DNA from: Rhodopirellula europaea 6C
Lineage (GTDB): Bacteria; Planctomycetota; Planctomycetia; Pirellulales; Pirellulaceae
Assembly: GCF_000338295.1 (NCBI RefSeq)
Contig: NZ_ANMO01000067.1
Coordinates: 1-64,000 of the forward strand
Reading direction: 5' to 3'
DNA length: 64,000 bases
The notes under the pieces were generated by a model, which was not told where the DNA came from, searched no databases, and saw only the letters and a program-made list of their open reading frames with translations. Both the position numbers and the translations under genes were made by a program. Below are positions 1 to 7,158 of the stretch, piece after piece. Within the stretch, counting starts at the first letter, position 1, and the number at the start of each line of letters is the position of its first letter.

Positions 1-334
1 CCATCACATTGCGTTCGGGAGCAACTTAAAAACACTTTAGATGACTCTAGCTACCTCTAACACTCATTCGTCGTTAGAGATTGTTAGATGGTTTTGATGC
101 GGAAAACATTGGCTTTCCTGCAGGACCTTGAATTCAATCGTCTCGCAAATAAATTTTTCCGCAGAAGATTGGCCGATAGTTTCGAGCGAGTGCCAAGCCT
201 CAGAAACGAGATCATCGCGACCTGAAAAGGAAATCAGTCGACCTGGCTGGTTAAGAAGCTCGGCTTGGCGGAATTCGACTGGTACATCCTGGGTGTAGAA
301 ATGGCAGTGTGTCCGGCCAATAAGAACGCCTACG
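1..334 (+). other. Element DNA upstream of the Toprim gene, possibly a decayed reading frame
   Basis: No confident gene lies here. One plus frame is open from an ATG at 88 to a TGA at 223-225 (45 residues, starting MVLMRKTLAF). The same frame continues open after that stop to about 402 with protein-like composition (for example WLVKKLGLAEFDWYILGV). The following Toprim gene uses a different frame. This may be an older, longer primase-like gene broken by a stop and a frame change, or simply chance open frames. Confidence 0.25.
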
Positions 335-988
335 GTGGCAAGGTGGCGGAGCCAACCATCCCGCGAAAAACCACAGGAAGAGGCAGCTGCGGCTATCGCT
401 GAATACCTGGGTCTGCCCTGTCGTAACGTGCCAAGCGTTCCAATTGCATCAGGTGACCTGACCAAGCGAATCTGCAGGGCGAAGAAGATTCCTCGTGAGG
501 CTCTTCGTAAGTTTGGCATGAGGGAGGAAACCCGCAACGGAAAACCTGTTATTCGCGTTGATGCTTATAACTGCTACGGGGACGTTCACTCGTACTTTGA
601 CATGACCGACTACGGAAAGGGGCTGAACGCTCCAGGTGAGGGTTCGTCCGGGATGTTTTTCCCGGGTCGACTTCCTCAGCCGGGTGAAACTTGGTACATC
701 GTTGAGGGCTTGAAGGACGCTGCCGCCCTCACAGAACTGGGATATCTGGCCTGTGGCACTCCCGGAAACCACGTGCCTGCGAAACATGCTCGGCTCTTCA
801 AGGATGTGAATGTCGTTCTTGTGCCGGACTTGGATAAGGCAGGCTTCTTCGATGGAAAAGACAAATCGGGAAGCAACCTTTTCGGGACTGCTAACTCGAT
901 CAAAGTTGCCCGACTGCCCGGTCCTCGCCCAGAAATTCCGCTCTCTTCGTTTGCATATGCAAAGCGGGAAGAGGTGCTGATCGAATGA
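335..988 (+). CDS. Toprim-domain protein of the integrative element
   Basis: 217 residues from a GTG start; no good ribosome binding site is visible and a stop lies upstream in frame at 296-298. The C-terminal half carries the two Toprim signatures: a Glu-Gly motif in WYIVEGLKDAAAL (about residues 127-140) and an acidic DLD motif in VVLVPDLDKAG (about 165-176). Toprim folds bind Mg2+ and occur in primases, topoisomerases and the replication proteins of mobile elements. No zinc-binding CHC2 domain and no helicase domain are present, so this is either a small stand-alone Toprim protein or the remnant of a larger primase. Its stop overlaps the next ORF (ATGA), which puts it in one transcript with the integrase. 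A role in element replication is inferred. Confidence 0.65.
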   Translation: MARWRSQPSREKPQEEAAAAIAEYLGLPCRNVPSVPIASGDLTKRICRAKKIPREALRKFGMREETRNGKPVIRVDAYNCYGDVHSYFDMTDYGKGLNAPGEGSSGMFFPGRLPQPGETWYIVEGLKDAAALTELGYLACGTPGNHVPAKHARLFKDVNVVLVPDLDKAGFFDGKDKSGSNLFGTANSIKVARLPGPRPEIPLSSFAYAKREEVLIE

Positions 989-1137
989 GCAAACGGCTTG
1001 TTGTCGACCGGACAAACGCCGGTGCAAACCTTTCCTTTGAACCGGTGAGCATCTATGTTTCAACTGCAGCGGCTAGGACCGTACATCCGAAAACCGGGCT
1101 TCACCACCCGGCCGCCGCTGCTCTCTTTCTTTGGTGA
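985..1137 (+). CDS. Small 50-aa ORF between Toprim gene and integrase
   Basis: A 50-residue ORF begins at the ATGA overlap with the Toprim gene and ends with TGA immediately before an ATG in the integrase frame. It starts MSKRLVVDRTNAG and ends in LFLW. The tail is alanine-rich with no recognisable domain, and there is no clear helix-turn-helix of the excisionase type. The tight spacing on both sides argues for translation, but its function is unknown. It might only serve translational coupling to the integrase. Confidence 0.35.
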   Translation: MSKRLVVDRTNAGANLSFEPVSIYVSTAAARTVHPKTGLHHPAAAALFLW

Positions 1138-1158
1138 ATGCGAGTAGGTGACGCAACA

Positions 1159-2505
1159 ATGGCAAGTTTGACGAAAGAATCCGACCGCGGTCGGCAGGGG
1201 CTGCGACTTCGCTTCTACCTGAACCGAAAACGCAAATCGCTTTATCTTGGCAAGATCAGCAAACGGAACGCTGAGACGGTCAAGCGACACATCGAAGAGC
1301 TGGTTCATGCGATCGAGTCCAACACCAAACCCGATGCAGAAACGGTTCGGTGGGCTAATGGACTCGAGGGCCGGATGCGTGAGACCTTGGAAAATTGGAA
1401 GCTGATTCAACCGCTGACCAAGTCAGCCACGAGCGTTGAAAAGACATTGGGGCCTTTCCTGGATCAATACATCGCAGGAAGGACTGATGTGTCCGCAGCG
1501 ACCCGGGAAAAGTACGGGCATACCAAACGTTTTCTGGTTGGCAAGTTTGGAGCCGATCACCAGTTGGATACGATCACCAAAGCTGATGCGAAGGCTTGGC
1601 AGCGCTGGTTGATGGAACAACCGGCTCGTATCGACAAAGACGGAAAGGTCGTCCGAACGATGGCACCGTCCACCGCATCCAAGCACGTCAAACGCGCGAA
1701 GACGATGTTTGCAGAGGCTGTCGATGCCGAACTGATCCCTTCGAACCCCATGGACGCCATCAAAGGCGGTGAAGAGGTCAACCGCAGCCGCGATCACTTT
1801 GTCGACCGGCAATCCGCAAAGCAGGTTCTCGATGCCTGCCCTGGCATTCAGTGGCGTCTGATCTTCGCACTGGCTCGCTACGGTGGACTGCGACGTTGCG
1901 AGATCACGGCTTTGAAATGGTCCGACGTTCAGTGGGACCAAGCTAGGCTTCGCATCGATTCGCCCAAAACAGGACTTCGCTTCGCTCCGATCTTTCCTGA
2001 GCTCCGCCCAATCTTGGAAGAGGCGTTCTACTTGGCCGAAGACGGCGATCTCCGCTGCGTCACGCGGTACAGCCGTTCTTCCAATCTTGGCACCCAGATG
2101 AATCGCATTATCGAGCGAGCAGGTCTGGAGCCGTGGGAGAAGACCTTTCAAAACCTGCGAGCTTCCCGTCGGACGGAGTTGGAAGAACGCTTTGCCAACC
2201 ACGTCGTCAATTCGTGGATGGGACATTCGGCACGCGTGGCCGAGAAGAGCTATCTGCAAGTGACGCCTGCCCACTGGGAAGAAGGGGCGACAACTGAGAC
2301 TGGCCTCAGCTGCGAACGGGACCGCGGTCCCATTGGCGGTCCCATTCCTGCTCGTACTCAGCCATCTACAGCCAACGAGGCACAAAAAAACCTGGGATAT
2401 CTTGGTCAGTACGACGCAAAATGCCCAGGTAATGTTGCCTCAGCTCCCCCGACAGGACTCGAACCTGTGACAAGGCGGTTAACAGCCGCCTGCTCTACCA
2501 ACTGA
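1159..2505 (+). CDS. Site-specific tyrosine recombinase (phage-type integrase)
   Basis: 448 residues. I chose the ATG at 1159 because AGGTGA lies seven bases upstream; an ATG at 1138 would add seven residues. The N-terminal part resembles a SAM-like core-binding domain (about residues 90-200). The C-terminal catalytic domain shows the box I Arg in YGGLRRCEI (about R245), the box II Arg in QNLRASRRTEL (about R334), the GHS histidine (about H356) and the nucleophile in EKSYLQV (about Y365). The usual box II histidine three residues before the Arg is Gln here. The enzyme should integrate and excise the element at tRNA-Asn. The last ~20 residues are encoded by tRNA DNA read antisense and may differ in the excised form. 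Confidence 0.9.
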   Translation: MASLTKESDRGRQGLRLRFYLNRKRKSLYLGKISKRNAETVKRHIEELVHAIESNTKPDAETVRWANGLEGRMRETLENWKLIQPLTKSATSVEKTLGPFLDQYIAGRTDVSAATREKYGHTKRFLVGKFGADHQLDTITKADAKAWQRWLMEQPARIDKDGKVVRTMAPSTASKHVKRAKTMFAEAVDAELIPSNPMDAIKGGEEVNRSRDHFVDRQSAKQVLDACPGIQWRLIFALARYGGLRRCEITALKWSDVQWDQARLRIDSPKTGLRFAPIFPELRPILEEAFYLAEDGDLRCVTRYSRSSNLGTQMNRIIERAGLEPWEKTFQNLRASRRTELEERFANHVVNSWMGHSARVAEKSYLQVTPAHWEEGATTETGLSCERDRGPIGGPIPARTQPSTANEAQKNLGYLGQYDAKCPGNVASAPPTGLEPVTRRLTAACSTN

Positions 2506-2516
2506 GCTACAGGGGA
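2444..2516 (-). tRNA. tRNA-Asn (anticodon GTT)
   Basis: Read on the minus strand, the sequence folds as a 73-nt cloverleaf. The 7-bp acceptor stem pairs TCCCCTG with CGGGGGA, with one G-T pair. The D-arm contains AGCTCAGTTGGTAGAGC, the anticodon loop is CTGTTAA with anticodon GTT, and the T-arm contains GGTTCGAGTCC. The discriminator base is G and the CCA end is not encoded. The 3' end is the likely attachment site of the integrative element to its left. Confidence 0.95.
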
Positions 2517-2657
2517 TCACGAGCCGGTTCCGACTCGTCGTGGGGCGAATGTTAGCTACTGATCGGTGGCGATTCAAGGCGGGTTTTCTCTGGATTTTCA
2601 TTCCGGAGGGATTCGTTTTGACGCCGCCTGCCTATCCGGACCCGCAAAACTGCTAAC

Positions 2658-4025
2658 GTGGACAAACGTTTGCTTCCGAACTTGCCCTCCCAACGGTTCG
2701 CTCCCGCTTCCCACGGCTCGGCCATGCGTCCTGACGCTCCATCCAACCCAGATCACTCACGTGGCTCCAGCACCTCCTCGGACGCTGAAAAACGGGCTGG
2801 CAGGCGGTGGCGGCGGCTTGAGCATCTGATGCCGGATCTGGCTCGGCAACTGACGCCGGCGTCATTCCACTCTCTCTGCCGCGATCTCGGTTTGCCCGCC
2901 CAACCAGCTCTGGCACCGGTCTCCAGTCGGCTGGGGCACAGCCCGGTCCGACATCGTGAAATGGCCCGGCAACTGGCCGCTTCGATGCTGGACGCTCGCG
3001 AGCGACATATGCACGTGATAACCGTAGAGAAGTCGGCGGCGGATCCCTGGGTCGCTCAAGCCGCCAAAACGTTCGACGTGCCGCTGGTTCGCTGGACCGC
3101 TCGCCAGTTGCCCTCTCCAGCAAAGTCCTCTTCTTGCAAACCGCGATTCACCATCGATCGAGATGAATGGGTCGTCGCGGTGGCCGACCGCATCGATGTG
3201 TTGCACTCTCGCCGTGGCGGAAAGATCGAACAAGCGGTTTTGCGACGCTTAGAAGTCGATCCGTTTGGAGTGCGGGTTGGCATGGATGATCCCAGGGCAG
3301 CCGAAAGGTTGTTGGAAGCCGGAGCGTTGGGAAGGTTCCTGCCACGGTCATGTCATGCGACCTTGGACCATCAGGCAGAACGAAGCCAACCCAGTGCCGC
3401 CGATAAGTCGCGTGAGTCAAACGTGCTGGAACAAGACGAATGGTTGGTTCACTGCACGCGTCGTTGCGATGGGCCTTGGCCAGGCCAGTCGTGGCCTCAG
3501 TACTACGACGAGATGCTGCTGGGGTCTGACGAAGCGGCCTCGCGAGAAACGCTGGACTCACTGCGACGCATCGTGCGGATGCGGCGTTTGATTGCGGGAG
3601 CGACCACATCCAAGAGTGAACACCGCGTGGTTTGTCTGTCCGCCGTGCCGCTGCCAGAATTGCTGCGCCGGCGAACGTTTCGGTCCCACATCTCGCGGTG
3701 GGACTACGAACCGTTTGGAATCGCGATTCGGCGATCGGCCGCGACAGCGATTGGAGTGCGACCGGTCGTCTACGGCCCAGCGTCGGTCCGAGATGACTTG
3801 CCCGCCGACGAACGCTATCTCTATCAAGCCGAAGGTCGCGACCAGGATTGGACCGCGGAAAAAGAATGGCGGGCACTCGGCGATGTTGACTTGGATTCCC
3901 TCGATGCCAACGACGTTTGTCTGTTCGTTCCCAACGAGGCGGACGCACAAGTCATTGCCGAAGTGAACCATCGAGGCTGGCCGGTTTGCCATACCGAGCC
4001 GTGGCTTCAACCTTCCGCTCAGTAG
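2658..4025 (+). CDS. Uncharacterised protein with Rossmann (SLOG-like) N-terminal part and AbiGi/DUF2971-like C-terminal part
   Basis: 455 residues from a GTG; an ATG at 2724 (MRPDAPSNPD) is an equally good start. I do not recognise a named family for the whole protein. Around residues 115-200 there is a Rossmann-like stretch (HMHVITVEKSAADPW, then VADRIDVLHSRRGGKIEQ) that resembles nucleotide-binding SLOG/DprA-type folds. From about residue 320 the pattern VCLSAVPLPELLRRR, then RWDYEPFGIAIRR, then GVRPVVYG and EKEWRALGD resembles the AbiGi/DUF2971 type seen in some abortive-infection and small-molecule systems. Both assignments are inference from pattern. Its 3' end overlaps the convergent lipoprotein gene by 7 nt. 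It lies on the chromosomal side of tRNA-Asn, so it is probably backbone rather than island cargo. Confidence 0.6.
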   Translation: MDKRLLPNLPSQRFAPASHGSAMRPDAPSNPDHSRGSSTSSDAEKRAGRRWRRLEHLMPDLARQLTPASFHSLCRDLGLPAQPALAPVSSRLGHSPVRHREMARQLAASMLDARERHMHVITVEKSAADPWVAQAAKTFDVPLVRWTARQLPSPAKSSSCKPRFTIDRDEWVVAVADRIDVLHSRRGGKIEQAVLRRLEVDPFGVRVGMDDPRAAERLLEAGALGRFLPRSCHATLDHQAERSQPSAADKSRESNVLEQDEWLVHCTRRCDGPWPGQSWPQYYDEMLLGSDEAASRETLDSLRRIVRMRRLIAGATTSKSEHRVVCLSAVPLPELLRRRTFRSHISRWDYEPFGIAIRRSAATAIGVRPVVYGPASVRDDLPADERYLYQAEGRDQDWTAEKEWRALGDVDLDSLDANDVCLFVPNEADAQVIAEVNHRGWPVCHTEPWLQPSAQ

Positions 4026-4684
4026 GCCAAGGTTGGCTGTTGCCCGTTGACGGTTCGCGTGCGGTAGATCTGGCGAGCCGGCGAGTTGCGACGGTTCTGG
4101 GCGGTGCGAGCCGCCACGGTCGAGGTTTGCCCGTGACCGCTGTCGCTGATGATCGTTTCGCCTTCGTGAAGGATCACACCCTCGGACGAATGACCATACG
4201 ATCCTCCGGAGCAAGAGTCACAGCCACCGGAGCACGAATCACAGCCACCGGAGCACGAATCACAACCGGTCGAGCACGAGTCGCATCCGCCACAGCCATC
4301 GCATCCGCCGAGGTCGGCAGGCGGGAACAGTGGCCGGCCTCCGGCACAGGTGTCACAGGCGGTTCCGCAGCCGTCGCGTTTGTATCCCCAGATGCTTTTG
4401 ATGCCGGTGAAGACGGCTCGGCACTTGCCGCAAGATTGGCCGTTGTAGTTCCCGCACGAGTCACACGGGTCGTAGCAATCGGCGGGTTCGTTGATCCACG
4501 GGTCGATGTACAGTTCGCCGCATCCGTCGCAGGAATCGCAACCGCCGCAGGAATCACCGCAGACGCCGCTGTCGCAACCGACTCCAGGACCACAGGGGCC
4601 GCAAGCGTTCCACATGGGACCGACACATCCGGTCGACATCAGCAAACAGACCAGCGTCAACACGACAGCACAGGAGGATTTCAT
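4019..4684 (-). CDS. Cysteine-rich lipoprotein with CDSCSGG repeats
   Basis: 221 residues. The start at 4684 is chosen because it gives a classic lipoprotein signal: MKSSCAVVLTLVCLLMSTGC, with lipobox STGC and Cys20. A start at 4720 would put 12 extra residues before it. The mature part is extremely rich in Cys and Gly. It contains repeated CDSC and CDGCG units and ends the Cys-rich region with tandem GGCDSCS units. A central conserved-looking block (AVFTGIKSIWGYKRDGCG) separates two Cys clusters. The C terminus is Cys-free and polar. Metal binding or disulfide cross-linking at the cell surface is possible but unproven. Cys-rich secreted proteins are characteristic of planctomycetes, whose cell surface is protein-rich. 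Confidence 0.75.
   Translation of the reverse strand: MKSSCAVVLTLVCLLMSTGCVGPMWNACGPCGPGVGCDSGVCGDSCGGCDSCDGCGELYIDPWINEPADCYDPCDSCGNYNGQSCGKCRAVFTGIKSIWGYKRDGCGTACDTCAGGRPLFPPADLGGCDGCGGCDSCSTGCDSCSGGCDSCSGGCDSCSGGSYGHSSEGVILHEGETIISDSGHGQTSTVAARTAQNRRNSPARQIYRTRTVNGQQPTLAY
4206..4289 (-). repeat. 21-nt tandem repeat encoding the CDSCSGG units (about 4 copies)
   Basis: Four 21-nt units, each close to CCGGAGCACGAATCACAGCC on the plus strand, follow one another. The second and third are near-identical; the fourth is diverged. They encode successive seven-residue Cys-Ser-Gly units of the lipoprotein, so copy number could vary by slippage without a frame change. Confidence 0.8.
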
Positions 4685-4893
4685 CGGGACGATCCGTGTC
4701 TCGAACAGGTGGAGGGACAAATGAACGACGCATTCGACTTGAATGAATCGCCTTGTTTCGTCATCGGCACCTCAGCCGGCAAACTCCACCCAAATTGAAT
4801 GTGAGCGAGGGAAGAATTGAGAAGTGGCTGGAAAAAGGGTCAAGTTGGCGGGAGTTGCCTTGCTGACGCGGCGGGTGGGGAAGCTTGTGCCGT

Positions 4894-4917
4894 CCGAATT
4901 CTGGCGAATTCGGCTAC
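4894..4917 (-). repeat. GTAG hairpin (REP-like), CCGAATTC stem
   Basis: On the minus strand GTAG is followed by CCGAATTC, loop GCCA, and GAATTCGG: a perfect 8-bp stem with a four-base loop. It has the same stem family as the copies near 5122, 29150, 49836 and 49961. Confidence 0.75.
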
Positions 4918-4988
4918 GATCTGTGGGCGTCGGGGATCGCGTGGTGAAGGGAGAACAACGGGGCATGGATGGAATCGGGGCTCGACGG

Positions 4989-5011
4989 AACATTTGAGAC
5001 AAATGTTCTAC
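4989..5011 (-). repeat. GTAG hairpin (REP-like), AACATTTG stem
   Basis: On the minus strand GTAG is followed by AACATTTG, loop TCT, and CAAATGTT: a perfect 8-bp stem with a pyrimidine triloop. The flank CTACTCTGA also follows the copy at 55654-55678. Confidence 0.75.
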
Positions 5012-5121
5012 TCTGATCGCGCGGTAAAGACGCCTTGCTAACGCGGCGGGTTATGACGAACGACGATAGCGGGTCATTGAATTGATTAGCCGATGGCCGT
5101 TAGGCCCGGTTCTTGTGCGGT

Positions 5122-5146
5122 CCGAATTCTTGGCGAATCCGGCTAC
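5122..5146 (-). repeat. GTAG hairpin (REP-like), CCGGATTC stem
   Basis: On the minus strand GTAG is followed by CCGGATTC, loop GCCAA, and GAATTCGG: an 8-bp stem with one G-T pair. It is near-identical to the copies at 29150 and 49836 in the opposite orientation. Confidence 0.75.
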
Positions 5147-5184
5147 GTTGGCGTGTGGTCGTGCGGCCTGCGGACGGGCGGGAC

Positions 5185-5523
5185 TCAGCCTGGTGGCCAG
5201 GTCATTTTGCGGCCGCCGAGCAGGTGAAAGTGGACGTGCGGGACTTCTTGGCCGCCGTCGGAGCCCGTGTTGACGACCAACCGATATCCGTCGCCCAAAC
5301 CTTCCTCGGCCGCGACTTTGGATGCGACGACGACGCAGCGGCCCATGGCCTCCTGGTCCTCGTCCGTCAAATCCGCGAGCGACACGATCTCGCGTTTGGG
5401 AATGACCAAGATGTGCGTGGGAGCTTTGGGGGCGATGTCACGAAACGCCAGACACAGGTCGTCTTCGTAGACGATGTCAGCCGGAATTTCTTTGGCGATG
5501 ATTTTCGAGAAGATGGATGTCAT
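5185..5523 (-). CDS. HIT family nucleotide-binding protein (HinT-like)
   Basis: 112 residues from the ATG at 5523 (MTSIFSKIIAKEIPADIVYE); an in-frame ATG four codons earlier is less typical. The histidine triad HVHFHLLGG lies near the C terminus and supplies the catalytic His of HIT hydrolases, which cleave nucleoside phosphoramidates or related adenylated substrates. The length and the opening FxKI..EIPA motif fit the HinT/PKCI branch. It is a soluble cytoplasmic enzyme. It diverges from the radC-like gene, whose coding region begins 123 nt away. Confidence 0.92.
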   Translation of the reverse strand: MTSIFSKIIAKEIPADIVYEDDLCLAFRDIAPKAPTHILVIPKREIVSLADLTDEDQEAMGRCVVVASKVAAEEGLGDGYRLVVNTGSDGGQEVPHVHFHLLGGRKMTWPPG

Positions 5524-5645
5524 ATTGCGATACAAACGGAGGTCGCGGGCGCGTCAAATTGATGCCCAACAAAAGGCGTGGAGTGAATTTAGGTTATCTT
5601 CGCTGTGTTCGAATTCCTAGATGTTCGAGGTCGAAGAGTTGCCCG

Positions 5646-6590
5646 ATGAGCGAAACCCGACGTCAACGTTTGCAAGCCATCCTTTACCCGTTGGCCTATC
5701 ACTCTCAGTTTCGCCAAAGCGAACTCACTGAATTGGTGGAGGAAACCCAAGCGGGCTTTGTCACACGAACCATCAACGCAGTGGTGCGAGCCGGTGTGCT
5801 CGAACGCGTTCATTCCGACGATGAACTTCACTACACATGGGCCTCCTCGGATCCAATCCAATTGATTGACCGATGGATCCAAGATCAGATCCATGGTGAT
5901 CAAGTCAAAGAGCGACCGGAAGAAGAACGACCGCGAGAACGTTTGTTGCGTGATGGTGCGGCGTCGCTGTCCAACGCGGACCTGCTGGCGATCCTGATTC
6001 GCGTCGGCGTGGTCGGTGAATCGGCCACGACGGGAGGCACAAAGCTGGCCAATCACTTCGATGAGGAACTGGATGCGATTCGCGAACAAAGCGTTTCGGA
6101 ATTGCGACACATCACCAAAGCGGTGACGAAAGCCAGTTACTGCCAAATCATGGCGGGGATCGAACTGGGCCGGCGAGCAACCGAAGCGGCTCGCGAACGT
6201 CCGGTGCAGATTGTCAAAATCACAAGCACCACGGAAGCGACCGAGTACTGCGCGCAGAAGTTCGCTTACTTGGCTGGCGATGCGGTGCAGGAAGAGTTCC
6301 ACATCGTGACGCTGGACACCAAGCACAAACCAATCCGAACGCATCGCATCACAGTGGGAACGCTGGACAGTTCGCTGGTGCATCCTCGCGAAGTGTTCCG
6401 GCCGGCGATCCGAGACGCGGCCGCCGCGGTGTTGTTGGTGCACAACCATCCGTCAGGCGACCCAACGCCCAGCCGCGAAGATCATGCGGTGACGGAGCGA
6501 TTGACGGAGGCCGGCAAGCTGATCGGCATCTCAGTGCTGGACCATATTGTTGTCGCGAAGGAGCGATGCCTGAGCTTGCGAGAATGCTGA
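5646..6590 (+). CDS. RadC/JAB-domain protein with an extra N-terminal domain
   Basis: 314 residues from the ATG at 5646, preceded by GAAGAG; the open frame begins at 5517 but that extension overlaps the HIT gene. Residues 1-90 (MSETRRQRLQAILYPLAYHS...) look like a compact winged-helix-type domain and are not part of ordinary RadC. From about residue 97 the RadC (UPF0758) pattern begins: RPRERLLRDGAASLSNADLL, a helix-hairpin-helix-like region. The JAMM metalloprotease-like motif HNHPSGDPTPSREDHAV lies near residues 265-281. RadC was once linked to DNA repair, but its role is now considered unclear. It is convergent with the PII gene. Confidence 0.88.
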   Translation: MSETRRQRLQAILYPLAYHSQFRQSELTELVEETQAGFVTRTINAVVRAGVLERVHSDDELHYTWASSDPIQLIDRWIQDQIHGDQVKERPEEERPRERLLRDGAASLSNADLLAILIRVGVVGESATTGGTKLANHFDEELDAIREQSVSELRHITKAVTKASYCQIMAGIELGRRATEAARERPVQIVKITSTTEATEYCAQKFAYLAGDAVQEEFHIVTLDTKHKPIRTHRITVGTLDSSLVHPREVFRPAIRDAAAAVLLVHNHPSGDPTPSREDHAVTERLTEAGKLIGISVLDHIVVAKERCLSLREC

Positions 6591-6809
6591 TAGTCGCGGG
6601 GCTCTGCGTGCGGCCTTGCTCACGCGGCGGGTTACGAAGGCATAGCGGGGATCTGAAATCTGGCGATTCCAGCTACGGGCGACGGAGGATCACGGCACCA
6701 ATCAGCCGGCGGCCGTTAGGCCCGGTTCTGTGATGGTGGAACCGAGGCGAACGCCTAAACGGCTTAATAGCGCGGCGGGTTGCGACGAGATGGCGAACGG
6801 CTGGCAGGT
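6591..6809. other. Repeat-filled convergent intergenic region (radC / PII)
   Basis: No gene. It contains a GTAG hairpin (6653-6676), the module AGCCGGCGGCCGTTAGGCCC at about 6702-6721, and the GCGGCGGGTT module twice (about 6624 and 6772). The same modules recur between other genes in this window. Confidence 0.6.
6653..6676 (-). repeat. GTAG hairpin (REP-like), CTGGAATC stem
   Basis: On the minus strand GTAG is followed by CTGGAATC, loop GCCA, and GATTTCAG: an 8-bp stem with one G-T pair. It keeps the GCCA loop of the CCGAATTC family with a different stem, suggesting compensatory divergence. Confidence 0.65.
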
Positions 6810-7112
6810 TCAAATGAACGACGCGACCGGCATGACCAGGATCTTGCCGTCGCCGATGCGGCCGGTGCGAGTGACTTCGACAATCTTGTCGAGGACCTCT
6901 TCGAGACGCAGGTCATCGACCCAGAGAGTGATCTCGACCTTGGGCACAAAGGCTTCCGAGTACTCGGTGTCTTGGTACTGATCGAGGTAGCTTTTTTGGC
7001 GGCCGTAGCCTTTGACCTCCATCACACTCAACCCTTCCAGCGGAGCCCGACGAAGGGCTGCGAGAACGTTCTCGGCCAGATGCGGTGAAACGACGGTGAC
7101 GACTTGTTTCAT
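6810..7112 (-). CDS. P-II family signal-transduction protein, short C terminus
   Basis: 100 residues from the ATG at 7112 (MKQVVTVVSPHLAENVLAAL). The T-loop region KGYGRQKSYLDQYQDTEY places a tyrosine at residue 51, the position uridylylated in GlnB. The B-loop-like TGRIGDGKILV follows. The protein ends about ten residues earlier than GlnB, so the usual C-loop (RTGE region) is missing. PII proteins sense ATP/ADP and 2-oxoglutarate and control nitrogen or carbon targets. It lies 46 nt downstream of asd on the same strand and may be cotranscribed with it. No amtB or glutamine synthetase gene is nearby, so the target is unknown. Confidence 0.85.
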   Translation of the reverse strand: MKQVVTVVSPHLAENVLAALRRAPLEGLSVMEVKGYGRQKSYLDQYQDTEYSEAFVPKVEITLWVDDLRLEEVLDKIVEVTRTGRIGDGKILVMPVASFI

Positions 7113-7158
7113 GATCGCATCCGGCATTCAGAAGGGTATGACACGATAGCTCAGCTCA

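Larger units (their letters stand above)
1..2505. mobile_element. Right end of an integrative element inserted at tRNA-Asn (partial)
   Basis: Three tightly packed plus-strand genes (Toprim protein, 50-aa ORF, tyrosine recombinase) end inside the 3' half of a tRNA-Asn gene on the minus strand. An integrase gene next to and overlapping the 3' end of a tRNA is the classic arrangement of an integrated genomic island. The tRNA 3' end faces the element, so the element extends to the left beyond the window and the other attachment-site copy is not visible. The exact boundary within the tRNA cannot be fixed from one end. Confidence 0.6.
4685..5184. other. 500-bp intergenic region with three GTAG hairpins and mosaic repeats
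   Basis: I see no gene here. The region is built of dispersed-repeat modules: three hairpins flanked by CTAC (GTAG on the minus strand), copies of GACGCGGCGGGT and AACGCGGCGGGT (about 4866 and 5041), and a copy of the module AGCCGATGGCCGTTAGGCCC (about 5090). The lipoprotein promoter must lie just right of 4684, but I cannot place it. Confidence 0.6.

Noticed and set aside
64-537. 157-residue minus-strand ORF at the left edge
   Set aside because: It is antisense to the Toprim gene start and the frame-1 remnant, has no domain and no ribosome binding site.
5113-5562. 149-residue plus-strand ORF
   Set aside because: It is antisense to the HIT gene and starts within a dispersed repeat.
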